Counted from the stretch's first letter, positions 1-9,150 are shown. The stretch: DNA of 64,000 nucleotides from Hyphomicrobiales bacterium (GCA_028285595.1 JANQOW010000070.1:19259-83258), one strand, 5' to 3'. Numbers and translations are program-made. Notes: generated from the letters alone by a model not told the origin.

Positions 1-1
1 G

Positions 2-475
2 CAGGGCGCAAATCGGACCGGTCGCCCCTTTACAGGCGACTGGGCCGGAGATCTGCTGTACGGCACGATTGACAAGTTTGGTTTTTCGCGTGGAACGTTC
101 GACGCAAGGCCAGATGACGGCCTTGAGTTGGTGGACTGCATGATCACCAATGCGGTCCGTTGTCTGCCGCCCCAGAACAAGCCCGTGGGTGCCGAAATCC
201 GCACCTGTAATCAGCATCTGGTGCAGCGCATTTCGGAGCTGCCGAAGCTCAAAGTTATCCTGGCCCTCGGCCGCATTGCGCATGATGCAACCCTAATGGC
301 GCTTGGCGCCAAGCGCAGCGCGCACACATTTGGGCATGGCGCTCGCCATGACATAAGCGATCTGACCTTGTTCGATAGCTATCATTGCTCGCGCTACAAC
401 ACGAACACAGGCCGCCTCACTCCTGAAATGTTCGAGGCTGTGTTCACGCAGATCCGAGCTCTGCTTAAGCCCTAA
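2..475 (+). CDS. Uracil-DNA glycosylase, type 4/5 (UdgB-like), C-terminal part
   Basis: The reading frame is open from base 2, so the gene starts before the window and only about 157 C-terminal residues are visible. The protein removes uracil (family 5 members also other deaminated bases) from DNA to start base-excision repair. Visible family features are the ITNAVRC segment, the CLPPQNKP stretch that follows it, a conserved Cys further on (EIRTCNQHL) of the kind that binds the Fe-S cluster in these families, the LALGRIAH strand, and HCSRYNTNTGR near the C-terminus, where the family's active-site His-Pro-Ser loop becomes His-Cys-Ser with the following N-T-G-R. It ends 131 bases before metY on the same strand. 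The UDG superfamily is secure; type 5 rather than type 4 is my reading of the ITNAVRC and YHCSRYNTNTGR context. Confidence 0.85.
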   Translation, partial: QGANRTGRPFTGDWAGDLLYGTIDKFGFSRGTFDARPDDGLELVDCMITNAVRCLPPQNKPVGAEIRTCNQHLVQRISELPKLKVILALGRIAHDATLMALGAKRSAHTFGHGARHDISDLTLFDSYHCSRYNTNTGRLTPEMFEAVFTQIRALLKP

Positions 476-516
476 AGCCTTATCCGATCCGGCAATAAAA
501 GCGTCTGTTCGATAAA

Positions 517-532
517 ACGAACAATTGTTCGT
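517..532. promoter_or_regulatory. 16-bp perfect palindrome upstream of metY
   Basis: ACGAACAATTGTTCGT is identical to its reverse complement. A further TGTTCG half-site lies just upstream at 506-511 and can pair with the left arm, so the region can also form a small hairpin. It sits about 75 bases before the metY start, a reasonable place for an operator. It does not match the SahR or SAM-riboswitch patterns I know for methionine genes, and the GTTC elements are not spaced like an alphaproteobacterial LexA box. The regulator is unknown. Confidence 0.45.
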
Positions 533-606
533 CGATCCAAGCGCTGATATAAGCCTTGCGGGATTTGCCTTTGAACACAAACGACCATCACCCGGAGATT
601 TTGCAC

Positions 607-1896
607 ATGGCTCTAGACGATACTCCCGGCTTTGACACACTCGCCATTCATGCAGGTGCGGCCCCCGACCCCACGACTGGAGCCCGCGCCACACCGATTT
701 ATCAGACCACATCTTTCGTGTTTGACGATGTGGATCATGCTGCCTCGCTCTTTGGTCTCCAGGCCTTCGGGAACATTTACACGCGGATCATGAACCCGAC
801 ACAGGCTGTGCTTGAAGAAAAAGTGGCGGCCTTGGAAGGCGGCACGGCGGCCCTCGCCACCTCATCGGGGCACGCGGCCCAGCTCCTGGCGTTCCACACC
901 ATGATGGAACCGGGTGATGAATTCGTCGCTGTGCGTCAGCTCTATGGTGGTTCGATCAATCAGTTCAATCACTCCTTCAAGTCCTTTGATTGGAAGGTGA
1001 ATTGGGCCGACGCGGATGACATGTCGAGCATTGAAAAGGCCATTACCGCCAAGACAAAAGCTATCTTCTGCGAGTCGATTGCCAATCCCGGCGGTTTGGT
1101 CACCGATCTTGAGGCGATCTCGCAGATCGCCCGCCGCGCCGGCGTTCCCCTGGTGGTGGATAACACGCTGGCCACACCTTACCTTTGCCGTCCGATTGAA
1201 CATGGGGCAGACCTGGTCATCCATTCGCTGACCAAGTTCATGGGCGGCCATGGTAATTCCATGGGGGGCATGATCGTGGATGCCGGGACATTCAATTGGT
1301 CACGCGAAGGCCGCTACCCCAAGCTGTCGGACCCGTGTGAGAGCTATAACGGCATGCGTCTGCACGAGACCTTCGGCAACATCGCTTTTGCCATTGCCTG
1401 CCGGGTTTTAGGCTTGAGGGACTTGGGGATGTGCATCTCACCCTTCAATGCCTTCATGATCCTCACCGGCGCAGAGACCTTGAGCCTTCGCATGCAACGC
1501 CACTGCGACAATGCCAAGCAGGTGGCCGAATGGCTGTCCACCCGCAAAGAGGTGTCGTGGATCAGCTATGCGGGCCTGCCCGGAGACAGACACCACAATC
1601 TGGCACAAAAATATTGCCCGAACGGTGCCGGTGCGGTGTTCACCTTTGGCCTTAAGGGCGGCTATGAAGCCGGTGTCAAACTGGTGTCCAGCGTCAACGT
1701 GCTGAGCCACTTGGCCAACATTGGCGACACGCGCTCGCTGATCATCCACCCCTCCTCCACAACCCATAAGCAGCTCTCTGAGCAGCAGCAAACCTCTGCC
1801 GGGGCTGGACCGGATGTCATCCGGCTCTCGATTGGCCTGGAAGATCCAAAGGACATCATCGCTGATCTGGAACAAGGTATGAAAGCGGCAGCTTAA
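607..1896 (+). CDS. metY: O-acetylhomoserine aminocarboxypropyltransferase / sulfhydrylase
   Basis: A 429-aa cytosolic PLP enzyme of the Cys/Met-metabolism family that makes homocysteine from O-acetylhomoserine and sulfide (or methionine from methanethiol). The N-terminus FDTLAIHAG and [10 protein letters not shown], the glycine-rich ATSSGHAAQ cofactor loop, the [14 protein letters not shown] segment, and [11 protein letters not shown] containing the Schiff-base Lys are all typical, and the length is normal for MetY. I chose ATG 607 because CCCGGAG lies about 10 bases upstream; an in-frame TTG at 556 lacks such a site. It stands alone between the glycosylase and the convergent ctaA, with a palindrome upstream that may control it. 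MetY rather than MetZ or cystathionine gamma-synthase is favoured by length and the [11 protein letters not shown] segment. Confidence 0.93.
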   Translation: MALDDTPGFDTLAIHAGAAPDPTTGARATPIYQTTSFVFDDVDHAASLFGLQAFGNIYTRIMNPTQAVLEEKVAALEGGTAALATSSGHAAQLLAFHTMMEPGDEFVAVRQLYGGSINQFNHSFKSFDWKVNWADADDMSSIEKAITAKTKAIFCESIANPGGLVTDLEAISQIARRAGVPLVVDNTLATPYLCRPIEHGADLVIHSLTKFMGGHGNSMGGMIVDAGTFNWSREGRYPKLSDPCESYNGMRLHETFGNIAFAIACRVLGLRDLGMCISPFNAFMILTGAETLSLRMQRHCDNAKQVAEWLSTRKEVSWISYAGLPGDRHHNLAQKYCPNGAGAVFTFGLKGGYEAGVKLVSSVNVLSHLANIGDTRSLIIHPSSTTHKQLSEQQQTSAGAGPDVIRLSIGLEDPKDIIADLEQGMKAAA

Positions 1897-1916
1897 TTCG
1901 CCGGCACTCTGACACT

Positions 1917-1944
1917 AAAGCCCCGGTCTTCGCGCCGGGGCTTT
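1917..1944. terminator. Bidirectional terminator between metY and ctaA
   Basis: Arms AAAGCCCCGG (1917-1926) and CCGGGGCTTT (1935-1944) are perfectly complementary around an 8-base loop. T-rich sequence follows on the plus strand and A-rich sequence precedes it, so it can end both convergent genes. The distal arm includes the ctaA stop codon. Confidence 0.85.
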
Positions 1945-2996
1945 TACTTTGTGCGGACCAGATGGAGGTGCCACAGGGCCACGCCAAGCAGCACAATGGC
2001 GCCCGCCTGGTGCAATAGGCCCAGACTGATGGGGACGCGTGCCAGCAAAGTCCATATTCCAAGGCCGACCTGCAGGAACATGACAAACCCCAAAAGTCCC
2101 GCGCTTAGCTGCACCGCGCCTTCCGGAGCCGTCCGAAAGGCACGTGCGATGTGCCAGAGCGCGGCCACAACCACCACGTAGGCGAACGTCCGGTGCACGA
2201 ACTGTACGGTCAAAGCGCTCTCAAAGAAGTTGCGCCATGCAGGTTCCATGGCGAGCAGACCGGAGGGCACAAACGCTCCATCCATCTTCGGCCAAGTGTT
2301 GTAGCCCTGTCCGGCGTCCAGCCCCGCAACGAATGCGCCCAGCACAATCTGCACGTAAATCAATACGCAAACGATCAACGCGCCTTGTGCGCTGGCGGGG
2401 GCTACGTCAGAACCCTTGTGTGGCATCACATTGAACGCCGTCCACAAGAGATATGCAAAAATGGCCACCGCAAGCGCCAGATGGGCCGCCAGACGATATT
2501 GGCTCACATCCACCCGGTCAACCAACCCGGAGGACACCATGTACCATCCCAGTGCGCCTTGAAGTCCACCGAGAACGAAGAGGCATAACAGGTGGGGAAT
2601 CAGACGTTTCTCAAGACGTTTGGTTATAAGCAACCAAACAAACGGCACAAAGAACGCCAAGCCGATGAAGCGTCCCAAGAACCGGTGTCCCCACTCCCAC
2701 CAGTAGATAAACTTGAAGGCCTCAAGGCTCATCCCCTTGTTCACCAGCTGGTACTCAGGGATCTGACGATACTTCTCGAACGCAACCAACCAGTCCGCTT
2801 CGTTCAAGGGTGGGATGGCTCCAAGCAGAGGCAACCACTCCGTGATGGAGAGGCCGCTGTCGGTCAGCCGTGTGGCACCGCCCACCACAACAATCGCAAA
2901 CACCAAAAAGGCGATGCTGAAGAGCCAGGCACGCACAATCGGCCGAGCCGCAATGGCTCGCTCGGAAGCTGCTATCGGTAGGGCATCAACGCTCAT
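1944..2996 (-). CDS. ctaA: Heme A synthase (COX15/CtaA)
   Basis: A 350-aa polytopic inner-membrane protein that oxidises the C8 methyl of heme O to give heme A for aa3-type cytochrome oxidases. About eight hydrophobic helices are visible. Hallmarks of the alphaproteobacterial/mitochondrial type are GGATRLTDSGLSITEW near the N-terminus, the heme-ligand helix WWEWGHRFLGRFIG, GLVDRVDVSQYRLAAHL, and HRTFAYVVV and LLHQAGAIVLL in the C-terminal half, supplying the conserved histidines. I chose ATG 2996 because AGGTGA lies just upstream; an in-frame GTG at 3005 falls inside that site. Oxidase structural genes are not in the window, so this is a stand-alone maturation gene. Identification is very secure. 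Confidence 0.95.
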   Translation of the reverse strand: MSVDALPIAASERAIAARPIVRAWLFSIAFLVFAIVVVGGATRLTDSGLSITEWLPLLGAIPPLNEADWLVAFEKYRQIPEYQLVNKGMSLEAFKFIYWWEWGHRFLGRFIGLAFFVPFVWLLITKRLEKRLIPHLLCLFVLGGLQGALGWYMVSSGLVDRVDVSQYRLAAHLALAVAIFAYLLWTAFNVMPHKGSDVAPASAQGALIVCVLIYVQIVLGAFVAGLDAGQGYNTWPKMDGAFVPSGLLAMEPAWRNFFESALTVQFVHRTFAYVVVVAALWHIARAFRTAPEGAVQLSAGLLGFVMFLQVGLGIWTLLARVPISLGLLHQAGAIVLLGVALWHLHLVRTK

Positions 2997-3126
2997 GAGC
3001 GTCACCTAAGCCTCAAGGACGCGTGCAACAATTGGCCAAAGCTTCGCGCGTCAGGCTGTCGCGGCCCTTGTTATGAGCCTTCAACCTGGATACCTGTGGC
3101 ATCTGTATTCATATCGGAAACGTATT

Positions 3127-3336
3127 ATGGCTGCTCCTTCCGCTCGCAGGCTAGTCGGCTCTCTTGGCCTATTGATCTTCGTGATCATATACACCCTCGT
3201 CGCCATGTGGTTCGGGGCGACGGTTGTGAATGCACAAGGCAAATGGATCCAGCTCATCTACTACGTGATCGCTGGCCTTGCCTGGGCGGTCCCTGCCTAT
3301 GCGATCATTCTCTGGTCGTCCAAATCACGGAACTGA
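3127..3336 (+). CDS. DUF2842 small membrane protein
   Basis: A 69-aa protein with two hydrophobic helices separated by a short polar loop (NAQGKWIQ), ending in a basic tail. Size, helix spacing and the WFGATVV...YYVIAGLAWAVPA pattern match DUF2842, a family of unknown function found widely in Alphaproteobacteria. ATG 3127 gives the usual family length; the frame extends 18 codons upstream to 3073 but that part has no family character. It diverges from ctaA, and the 130-base gap presumably holds both promoters. No function can be assigned. Confidence 0.75.
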   Translation: MAAPSARRLVGSLGLLIFVIIYTLVAMWFGATVVNAQGKWIQLIYYVIAGLAWAVPAYAIILWSSKSRN

Positions 3337-3444
3337 TCGCTCTCACGCATGCGTCACTGCGACGTGAGTGAACTTGATTTCCTTCAGCTGCCCTGGGCAC
3401 TCACACTGGTGAGGAAGGGTCACAGGCAGTACTGGAGCAATTAA

Positions 3445-4143
3445 ATGGCCCGTCTACCCAAAACGTGCGTGCTGCGCATTTGCTCGGCCGCTGGGCTCGT
3501 CGTGCTCATTCCTCTAACGGGTTTGGCTCAATCGACATTAGAACCCGACGATTACCAGAGTGAGCGGAATCTTGTTCCCGGACCGGCCAAGCCGGCAGAG
3601 GATCCGCTTGGGCCGAGACGGCATTTTAGGGTCCCGAACCCGGCAAACATATCCGACCAGGATGCTCAGAAGGCCTATGAGGACGTCGTTCAGGGCATGG
3701 CTCGAGGCTATGCGGTGTCCGATGACCCTTCTGCAAAGACCTACACACGCTGGAAACGCTACAACATGGCGCCCTACCTCAGCGCCGGGCATGGTCGGCG
3801 TTTCCTCAATACCTACGGCAACGCCATTGCCAAGAACTACGGGAAGTATGAGGCCGCTGGCCGGTTTCCGGTCGGATCAATTCTCGCCAAGGACAGCATT
3901 GCAATCACCGAGGACGGCAAGGTCAACCCTGGCCCGCTCTTCTTGATGGAAAAGATGGCCGAAGGTTTTAACCACGTGAGCGGAGATTGGAAATATTCCA
4001 TGATCATGCCCGATGGCAGCGTTTTCGGCGTGACCAATGGCACCAGTTCACAGAAGGTGGAGTTCTGCATCGCCTGCCATTTGGCGGCAGAGAAGACCGA
4101 TCATCTCCACTTTCTGCCCAAGAGGCTTCGAGTTACCGAGTGA
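3445..4143 (+). CDS. Cytochrome P460 family protein
   Basis: A 232-aa exported c-type haemoprotein. Residues 1-28 form a signal peptide ending in LTGLAQ. The P460 domain fills the rest: YLSAGHGRRFLNTYGN, FPVGSILAKDS, GPLFLMEKM, GDWKYSMIMPDGSVFG, and the heme-attachment motif CIACH near the C-terminus followed by HLHFLPK. In Nitrosomonas, P460 oxidises hydroxylamine or NO using a Lys-heme crosslink; in heterotrophs the role of such proteins is unclear, with NO or hydroxylamine detoxification a reasonable guess. No electron-transfer partner or nitrogen-oxide gene is adjacent. It converges on the acylphosphatase gene 12 bases downstream. The family call is secure and the physiological role is open. 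Confidence 0.88.
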   Translation: MARLPKTCVLRICSAAGLVVLIPLTGLAQSTLEPDDYQSERNLVPGPAKPAEDPLGPRRHFRVPNPANISDQDAQKAYEDVVQGMARGYAVSDDPSAKTYTRWKRYNMAPYLSAGHGRRFLNTYGNAIAKNYGKYEAAGRFPVGSILAKDSIAITEDGKVNPGPLFLMEKMAEGFNHVSGDWKYSMIMPDGSVFGVTNGTSSQKVEFCIACHLAAEKTDHLHFLPKRLRVTE

Positions 4144-4155
4144 GCCCCGATCAGC

Positions 4156-4443
4156 TTAAGCGGTGGGAAGGATGTCGAACTCGTCGGAGAAGCGTCCACA
4201 GCCCTCTTTCAGAATGTCGACTTTGTCCACCTTGGCAAGCTGCGGGCCTTCCTGACAGCGCGAGATCATTTCATCCACGCTGACGTCCGGCCCTGCGAAC
4301 ATCGCTTCGACGGATCCATCACACCGATTACGCACCCAGCCGGCAAGGCCTAGCATTTGTGCGTTCTTCTCGGTCCAGTCTCGGTACGCGCATCCTTGAA
4401 CATGGCCAAAAATGCGAACTTGAACAGATTTACTCTTCATCAT
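4156..4443 (-). CDS. acyP: Acylphosphatase
   Basis: A 95-aa cytosolic alpha/beta sandwich that hydrolyses acyl phosphates. The signature RIFGHVQGCAYRDWT contains the phosphate-binding Arg (family GxVQGVxFR, here with Cys-Ala-Tyr-Arg), and LGLAGWVRNRCDGSVEAMFAG carries the catalytic Asn. Length is normal. ATG 4443 has AAGGGA about 11 bases upstream; ATG 4440 and GTG 4452 are alternatives. It lies on the same strand as pccA but 180 bases downstream of it, so it is probably transcribed separately. Confidence 0.92.
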   Translation of the reverse strand: MMKSKSVQVRIFGHVQGCAYRDWTEKNAQMLGLAGWVRNRCDGSVEAMFAGPDVSVDEMISRCQEGPQLAKVDKVDILKEGCGRFSDEFDILPTA

Positions 4444-4626
4444 GCCTGTCACGGTCCCTTAATCCCTTCATGACTGGCGTTTTGCACATATGTGACGCGG
4501 TTTAACCCCATCACAGTTCATCGTTCTGCAAACCCGATCGCCCAAATTGGGTCTAAGCATCATCCTCATCTAATCAGAGATTTGGATCAAACAAGTATTT
4601 TCAGCATATTTAAGGTTAACCGATGA

Positions 4627-6663
4627 TTATTCGAATTCCATGATGGTTTCATCAACAGCGAGAATATCGCCAGGATTGGCCTTGATCGCCGAAACCTTGC
4701 CGTCCCGCTCCGCTTTCAGGACATTCTCCATTTTCATGGCTTCGACCACGCAGAGGGTTTGGCCGGCTTTAACGTCATCGCCCTCCGAAACCGCAATCGA
4801 CACCACCAGGCCTGGCATGGGACATAGCAGCAGTTTGGATGTGTCTGGCGGGACCTTTATCGGCATCAGTCGGGCGAGCTCAGCTTCCCGTTCGGTGTAG
4901 ACCCGGGCGCTTTGTTGGACCCCGCGCCAAGACAGGTCCATTCCGTTCATAACCGGGCTGACCTGAACGGAAATTGGCTGGCCATCTATCGATCCGCGCC
5001 AGACGGGCTTTCCTGGAACCCAATCGCAGTGCACCAAGTTGACATTTTCAGGGTTCGGCTCGCCGCCTTCTTCAAACAAGGTCACCTCAAACCGATCATC
5101 GCGGTTTCCAGCCACATGGGCCGCCTGCCACACCTCGTCCCCCAGTCTAACTACTCTGCGGTCGGCAAACGTGACGGCCCGCCCGCCCATCTGTCCTGAG
5201 ATGGATCGTTTGCGTGAGTTCATAACGTGGTCAATGGCCACCGCGACGGTGGAGAGAACGGATTTGGCCTCATCGCCCATGTCCACGCCGGAGAACCCGT
5301 CCGGATATTCCTCAGCAATGAAGCCAGTGGTGAGCTCACCACTCTTCCAGCGCGGATGTTCCATCAGCGCGCTCAGGAAGGGAATATTATGCTGGATACC
5401 TTCAATGTAGAACGCATCGAGAGCGTCAGCCATGTGGGTCGTTGCCGTGGCGCGATCGGCGGCGTGGGTGCATAGCTTGGCGATCATCGGATCGTAAAAG
5501 ACCGAGATCTCGCCGCCTTCGTAAACACCGGTATCATTCCGCACCGTGCGGCCGGCATCATCGGTGCCTTCTGCCGGCGGCTGATAGCGCGCGAGCCGGC
5601 CCGTTGAGGGCAAGAAACCGCGAAAGGGATCTTCTGCATAGATCCGGCTCTCAATTGCCCAGCCGGTAAGTGTGATGTCCTCTTGGCGCAGGGACACCTT
5701 TTCGCCAGCGGCCACCCGGATCATCTGTTCAACCAGATCAATTCCTGTGATCAGCTCAGTCACCGGATGCTCAACTTGCAGTCTGGTGTTCATCTCCAGG
5801 AAGTAGAAGTTGCGGTCTTTATCGACGATAAACTCCACCGTTCCGGCACTCTCATAATCCACGGCGCTGGCAAGCGCCACGGCCTGCTCGCCCATGGCCT
5901 TGCGGGTCTTCTCGTCCAGAAACGGACTGGGAGCCTCTTCAATGACTTTCTGATTGCGCCGCTGGATCGAACATTCCCGTTCGCCCAGGTAAAGTGTGGT
6001 GCCGTGCTTGTCGGCCAGCACTTGTATCTCGATATGACGCGGGTTCTCGATGAACTTCTCAACAAACACCCGGTCATCACCAAAGCTCGACTTGGCCTCA
6101 GACACCGAAGAAGCGAAGCCCTCTTCCACCTCCTCTCGCGAATAGGCGATCCGCATGCCTTTACCGCCGCCGCCCGCAGAGGCCTTGATCATCACCGGAT
6201 AGCCGATGTCATCGGCAATTTTCACCGCCTCGGCCGCATCATTGATCACGCCCAAATACCCCGGGACTGTGGACACCTTGGCATCGTCGGCAAACTTCTT
6301 GGACTCAATCTTGTCCCCCATCACCTCAATGGCTTTGACATTGGGTCCGATGAAGGCAATCTTTTCCTCCGCGAGGCGGCGGGCGAACTCTGCGTTTTCT
6401 GACAAAAAGCCGTACCCAGGATGCACCGCTTCGGCACCGGTTTGCTTGCACGCATCCAGGATCTTATCGATCACCAGATAGGATTGGATTGCTGGAGCTG
6501 GCCCAATGTGAACCGCCTCATCGGCTTCACGCACATGCAGCGCTCGCGCGTCGGCATCAGAATAAACAGCTACAGTTTTGATGCCCATTGCTCGGGCAGT
6601 TTTGATGACCCTGCAGGCGATTTCGCCGCGGTTGGCAATCAGAATTTTGTTGAAAACAGGCAC
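4627..6663 (-). CDS. pccA: Propionyl-CoA carboxylase alpha subunit (biotin carboxylase + biotin carrier)
   Basis: A 678-aa cytosolic subunit that carboxylates biotin with ATP and bicarbonate and, with PccB, turns propionyl-CoA into (S)-methylmalonyl-CoA. The biotin carboxylase domain starts at FNKILIANRGEIACR, with the glycine-rich ATP loop KASAGGGGKGMR, the EKFIENPRHIEIQ segment and FLEMNTRLQVEHPVTE. A middle BT domain follows, and the C-terminal carrier domain has the biotinylated Lys in EAMKMEN. I chose GTG 6663 (AAAGGTGG upstream) because the frame beyond it is not family-like. It diverges from the cyclase gene. pccB lies 2.5 kb upstream on the same strand with two genes between, so co-transcription is unlikely but shared function is clear. 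Confidence 0.95.
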   Translation of the reverse strand: MPVFNKILIANRGEIACRVIKTARAMGIKTVAVYSDADARALHVREADEAVHIGPAPAIQSYLVIDKILDACKQTGAEAVHPGYGFLSENAEFARRLAEEKIAFIGPNVKAIEVMGDKIESKKFADDAKVSTVPGYLGVINDAAEAVKIADDIGYPVMIKASAGGGGKGMRIAYSREEVEEGFASSVSEAKSSFGDDRVFVEKFIENPRHIEIQVLADKHGTTLYLGERECSIQRRNQKVIEEAPSPFLDEKTRKAMGEQAVALASAVDYESAGTVEFIVDKDRNFYFLEMNTRLQVEHPVTELITGIDLVEQMIRVAAGEKVSLRQEDITLTGWAIESRIYAEDPFRGFLPSTGRLARYQPPAEGTDDAGRTVRNDTGVYEGGEISVFYDPMIAKLCTHAADRATATTHMADALDAFYIEGIQHNIPFLSALMEHPRWKSGELTTGFIAEEYPDGFSGVDMGDEAKSVLSTVAVAIDHVMNSRKRSISGQMGGRAVTFADRRVVRLGDEVWQAAHVAGNRDDRFEVTLFEEGGEPNPENVNLVHCDWVPGKPVWRGSIDGQPISVQVSPVMNGMDLSWRGVQQSARVYTEREAELARLMPIKVPPDTSKLLLCPMPGLVVSIAVSEGDDVKAGQTLCVVEAMKMENVLKAERDGKVSAIKANPGDILAVDETIMEFE

Positions 6664-6782
6664 GCTCGCCCCACCTTTATGAACATAAACAGCACGGATC
6701 AATATTGCGCGCCTTTTAGACCCGTAGCAAGGCGGGGTAAACTGGTCAAAAGGTGAATAGTATCCAGCCGAGGAACATAGCG

Positions 6783-8003
6783 ATGAGTTCGACCATTGAA
6801 CGGGGGCCCACCTCCTTAATCCTGGTGGACAAAGCAGCCCGTTGGCTTTTGGAGCAGGCACTGTTCGACGCGGACATTTCCGCCATGCTCAGCGGGTGTT
6901 ACGAACGCCTTACGGCTGCCGGCATACCGATCTCCCGGGCTCACCTCGTGCTCTCCATTCTGCATCCCCTTTACAGCTCCATCGGCATCACCTGGCGTCC
7001 CGGTGATGGAACCAGCGTGGAAGGATATCAGCACTTTTTGGGCGATGAGATTCCCGAGGCGTTCCGCCGGAGCCCCTACTATCTGTTGCGAAACCAGAAC
7101 GTAGAGTTCATCCGGCGGCGCATTGAAGGGCCGGATGTGGGCAAAGAGTTTCCGATTTTGAATGAACTGCGCGAGCAAGGGAACACGGACTACTTGGCCT
7201 TTGGGCTGGCCTTCAACACGGCAGGCGGTAAGGGCGTTTTGGGATCCTGGTCCACGGACCGCCCGGGCGGGTTCACCGACAGCGAGATCGCCGCTTTGCT
7301 GAATTTGAACGACACACTTGCCGTGGCCTGTAAAATGGCCGTCCAGCGGGAAGTGGCCAACAATGTGGTGACCACCTACCTTGGCCCGGACGCTGGTCAT
7401 CGGGTGTTGAACGGCAATATCAAGCGCGGTGATGGAGAAACGACCCGAGCCGCCATAATCTACGGTGATCTGCGCGGTTCAACAGCCATGGCAGATCAAG
7501 AAGGCCGTCAGGCCTACATCAATGCGCTGAATGACTTCTTTGACGCAACCGGAGGCGCAATCGCGGACCAGGGCGGGGAAGTTTTGAGCTTCATCGGCGA
7601 TGCCTTTTTGGCCGTTTATCCCTGCGGGCGCAACCGCAAGGAGAGTGTGGTGGCAACTCAATCCGCCCTAGTATCGGCGCGAGATGCCGTTAACCGCATG
7701 GAAGCGATCAACGCGGACCGGAAAAGCTCCAACCTCTCCGCGTTAGGATACGGCATGTCGCTGCACATCGGTAATGTGATGTTTGGCAATGTCGGGATGG
7801 CCGACCGCTTGGCGTACTCCGTGTTCGGCTCAACTGTGAATGAAGCCGCGCGCCTGGAAGGTCTCACCAGCAAGTATCAACAAAGAGTGGTCGGCAGCGC
7901 CAATTTCAAGGATTATGCCGGTGGGGACTGGCTGGAGCTTGGCCGAGAGGAGCTTAAGGGCGTAGCTCAGCCCATGGCCATCTACGCGCCTACGCTCCAC
8001 TGA
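6783..8003 (+). CDS. Class III adenylate/guanylate cyclase-domain protein
   Basis: A 406-aa soluble protein: about 200 N-terminal residues of a sensor-like region, then a class III nucleotide cyclase domain (about 222-400). Metal-binding Asp229 (YGDLRGST) and Asp273 (FIGDAF), plus the transition-state Asn353 and Arg357 (VNEAARLE), are all present. The two residues that usually recognise adenine are changed: the Lys of GGEVLKFIGD is Ser269 and the Asp before the FTVIG-like strand is Ala344. Catalysis is therefore plausible but the substrate cannot be assumed to be ATP. ATG 6783 is preceded by GAGGAA; an in-frame upstream ATG at 6753 lacks a clear site. It is divergent from pccA and convergent with the next gene. 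Confidence 0.85.
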   Translation: MSSTIERGPTSLILVDKAARWLLEQALFDADISAMLSGCYERLTAAGIPISRAHLVLSILHPLYSSIGITWRPGDGTSVEGYQHFLGDEIPEAFRRSPYYLLRNQNVEFIRRRIEGPDVGKEFPILNELREQGNTDYLAFGLAFNTAGGKGVLGSWSTDRPGGFTDSEIAALLNLNDTLAVACKMAVQREVANNVVTTYLGPDAGHRVLNGNIKRGDGETTRAAIIYGDLRGSTAMADQEGRQAYINALNDFFDATGGAIADQGGEVLSFIGDAFLAVYPCGRNRKESVVATQSALVSARDAVNRMEAINADRKSSNLSALGYGMSLHIGNVMFGNVGMADRLAYSVFGSTVNEAARLEGLTSKYQQRVVGSANFKDYAGGDWLELGREELKGVAQPMAIYAPTLH

Positions 8004-8019
8004 TTGAGTTGGTTCGGCG

Positions 8020-9045
8020 TTACGCCACCTGATCGATGAGCGGTTGCAATGAGGGATGAATGTCGGATGATTCCTCTTTGACAAATGTCAGCAAGGCCCG
8101 CTCGTTATCATCAAACTGGCCGTCACGGCCGATGCGTTCGGAAAGCCAGATGGCTTCGTCCACGGAGATACGCTGATTGACCGATATCATCGCCTCGTGG
8201 GCGCGCTGGCGGCGATCGTAGGCTTCTTCGGTGCCGGGTCTGGCCTTCAGTTCCGACCAGACGCCGCGCAGGCCCTCAACCAGCATTGAGCTGAATGCGC
8301 CACTCACCACTTCCCCTGTTAGGCCACCCACACGGTGGGAGCGGTCATCCACCCACTTCTCGAGGCGCATGGCTTCATCCCGGCTCGGGATCGAGTAGCC
8401 ATGGGCTGCCATGAGATAGTTTGCGATCGCTTTCACGAAGAGATCCGACCAGCTTGGGTCGTTGTTTTCATGCTTTACCGCATCATTGAGGTCAAACAGC
8501 ATGTCCGCCTCTTCTTTGGTGACAGCCGTGTGGCCAGCCCCGCCGGCGGCATAGAGCGTGCGGCGCAAAAGGTCCACTTCCGCCGCGCCAAGCACACCTG
8601 GCTTGAGGTTATGGCCTTGATGGGTCGGGCCCTCACCTTCGGCCACAGCCAGTTTGACTTCACTGATCACATAGGCGGAAAGCACGGGAGGGATCATTTT
8701 CGACTTCTCGACGATCTTTATCAACAGCTCCAGTTCGGTGCTGGTTTCAAGCCGTCCGTCTTCGTCAATCTTGTCGATAAGCCACGCCGCATTTGCCACC
8801 GACATGTAGCCCCTCGGTTCCACTTGATCGACGAGATAGTCGCTCAAGGCTTCAACGAAGAACACATTCCATTCCGGACAGACCTTCGGGCACTGGGCGT
8901 CGAGAAAGAAGAGTTGCTCGGCCTCATCCTCTCCGATGTGGCCGTCCTGATACATTTTGCGCCTGAGCTCTAGCACCAGTTCAGGCGAAATCCTGCCACG
9001 CTGTGCGATTTCAGCAATCGGTTTGGTAATGGAACGGTTCGACAT
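8020..9045 (-). CDS. Two-repeat helical protein of unknown function
   Basis: A 341-aa soluble protein with no signal peptide or membrane helix. I see an internal duplication: a unit beginning LxLRRxxY, then a G-rich turn, EExAExLFxLxxA, W..FVxAxxxYL, a YxS-x-AxWL-like strand and D-x-DGRL, found at about 14-110 and again at about 145-235. A shorter third copy near the C-terminus keeps DEAIWLSERIGRDGQFDDNE. The acidic D-G-x-F/L turns resemble divalent-cation loops but are not clear EF-hands. It lies 105 bases downstream of pccB on the same strand, so it may share its transcript. I do not recognise a named family. ATG 9045 has GGTGGAG just upstream. Confidence 0.7.
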   Translation of the reverse strand: MSNRSITKPIAEIAQRGRISPELVLELRRKMYQDGHIGEDEAEQLFFLDAQCPKVCPEWNVFFVEALSDYLVDQVEPRGYMSVANAAWLIDKIDEDGRLETSTELELLIKIVEKSKMIPPVLSAYVISEVKLAVAEGEGPTHQGHNLKPGVLGAAEVDLLRRTLYAAGGAGHTAVTKEEADMLFDLNDAVKHENNDPSWSDLFVKAIANYLMAAHGYSIPSRDEAMRLEKWVDDRSHRVGGLTGEVVSGAFSSMLVEGLRGVWSELKARPGTEEAYDRRQRAHEAMISVNQRISVDEAIWLSERIGRDGQFDDNERALLTFVKEESSDIHPSLQPLIDQVA

Positions 9046-9150
9046 ATTCTCCACCCAGGCCAAGTTGGACGATTCGTCTCAAACCTAACGCAGAGCGGTT
9101 GCCATTTACCTAACGGAGCCTTGAAAGGTCTACCGAGCGCTCAACCGGGA

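Noticed and set aside
476..606. SAM-II riboswitch or LexA box before metY
   Set aside because: The SAM-II core sequence is absent and the GTTC elements are spaced 16 bases apart rather than 7.
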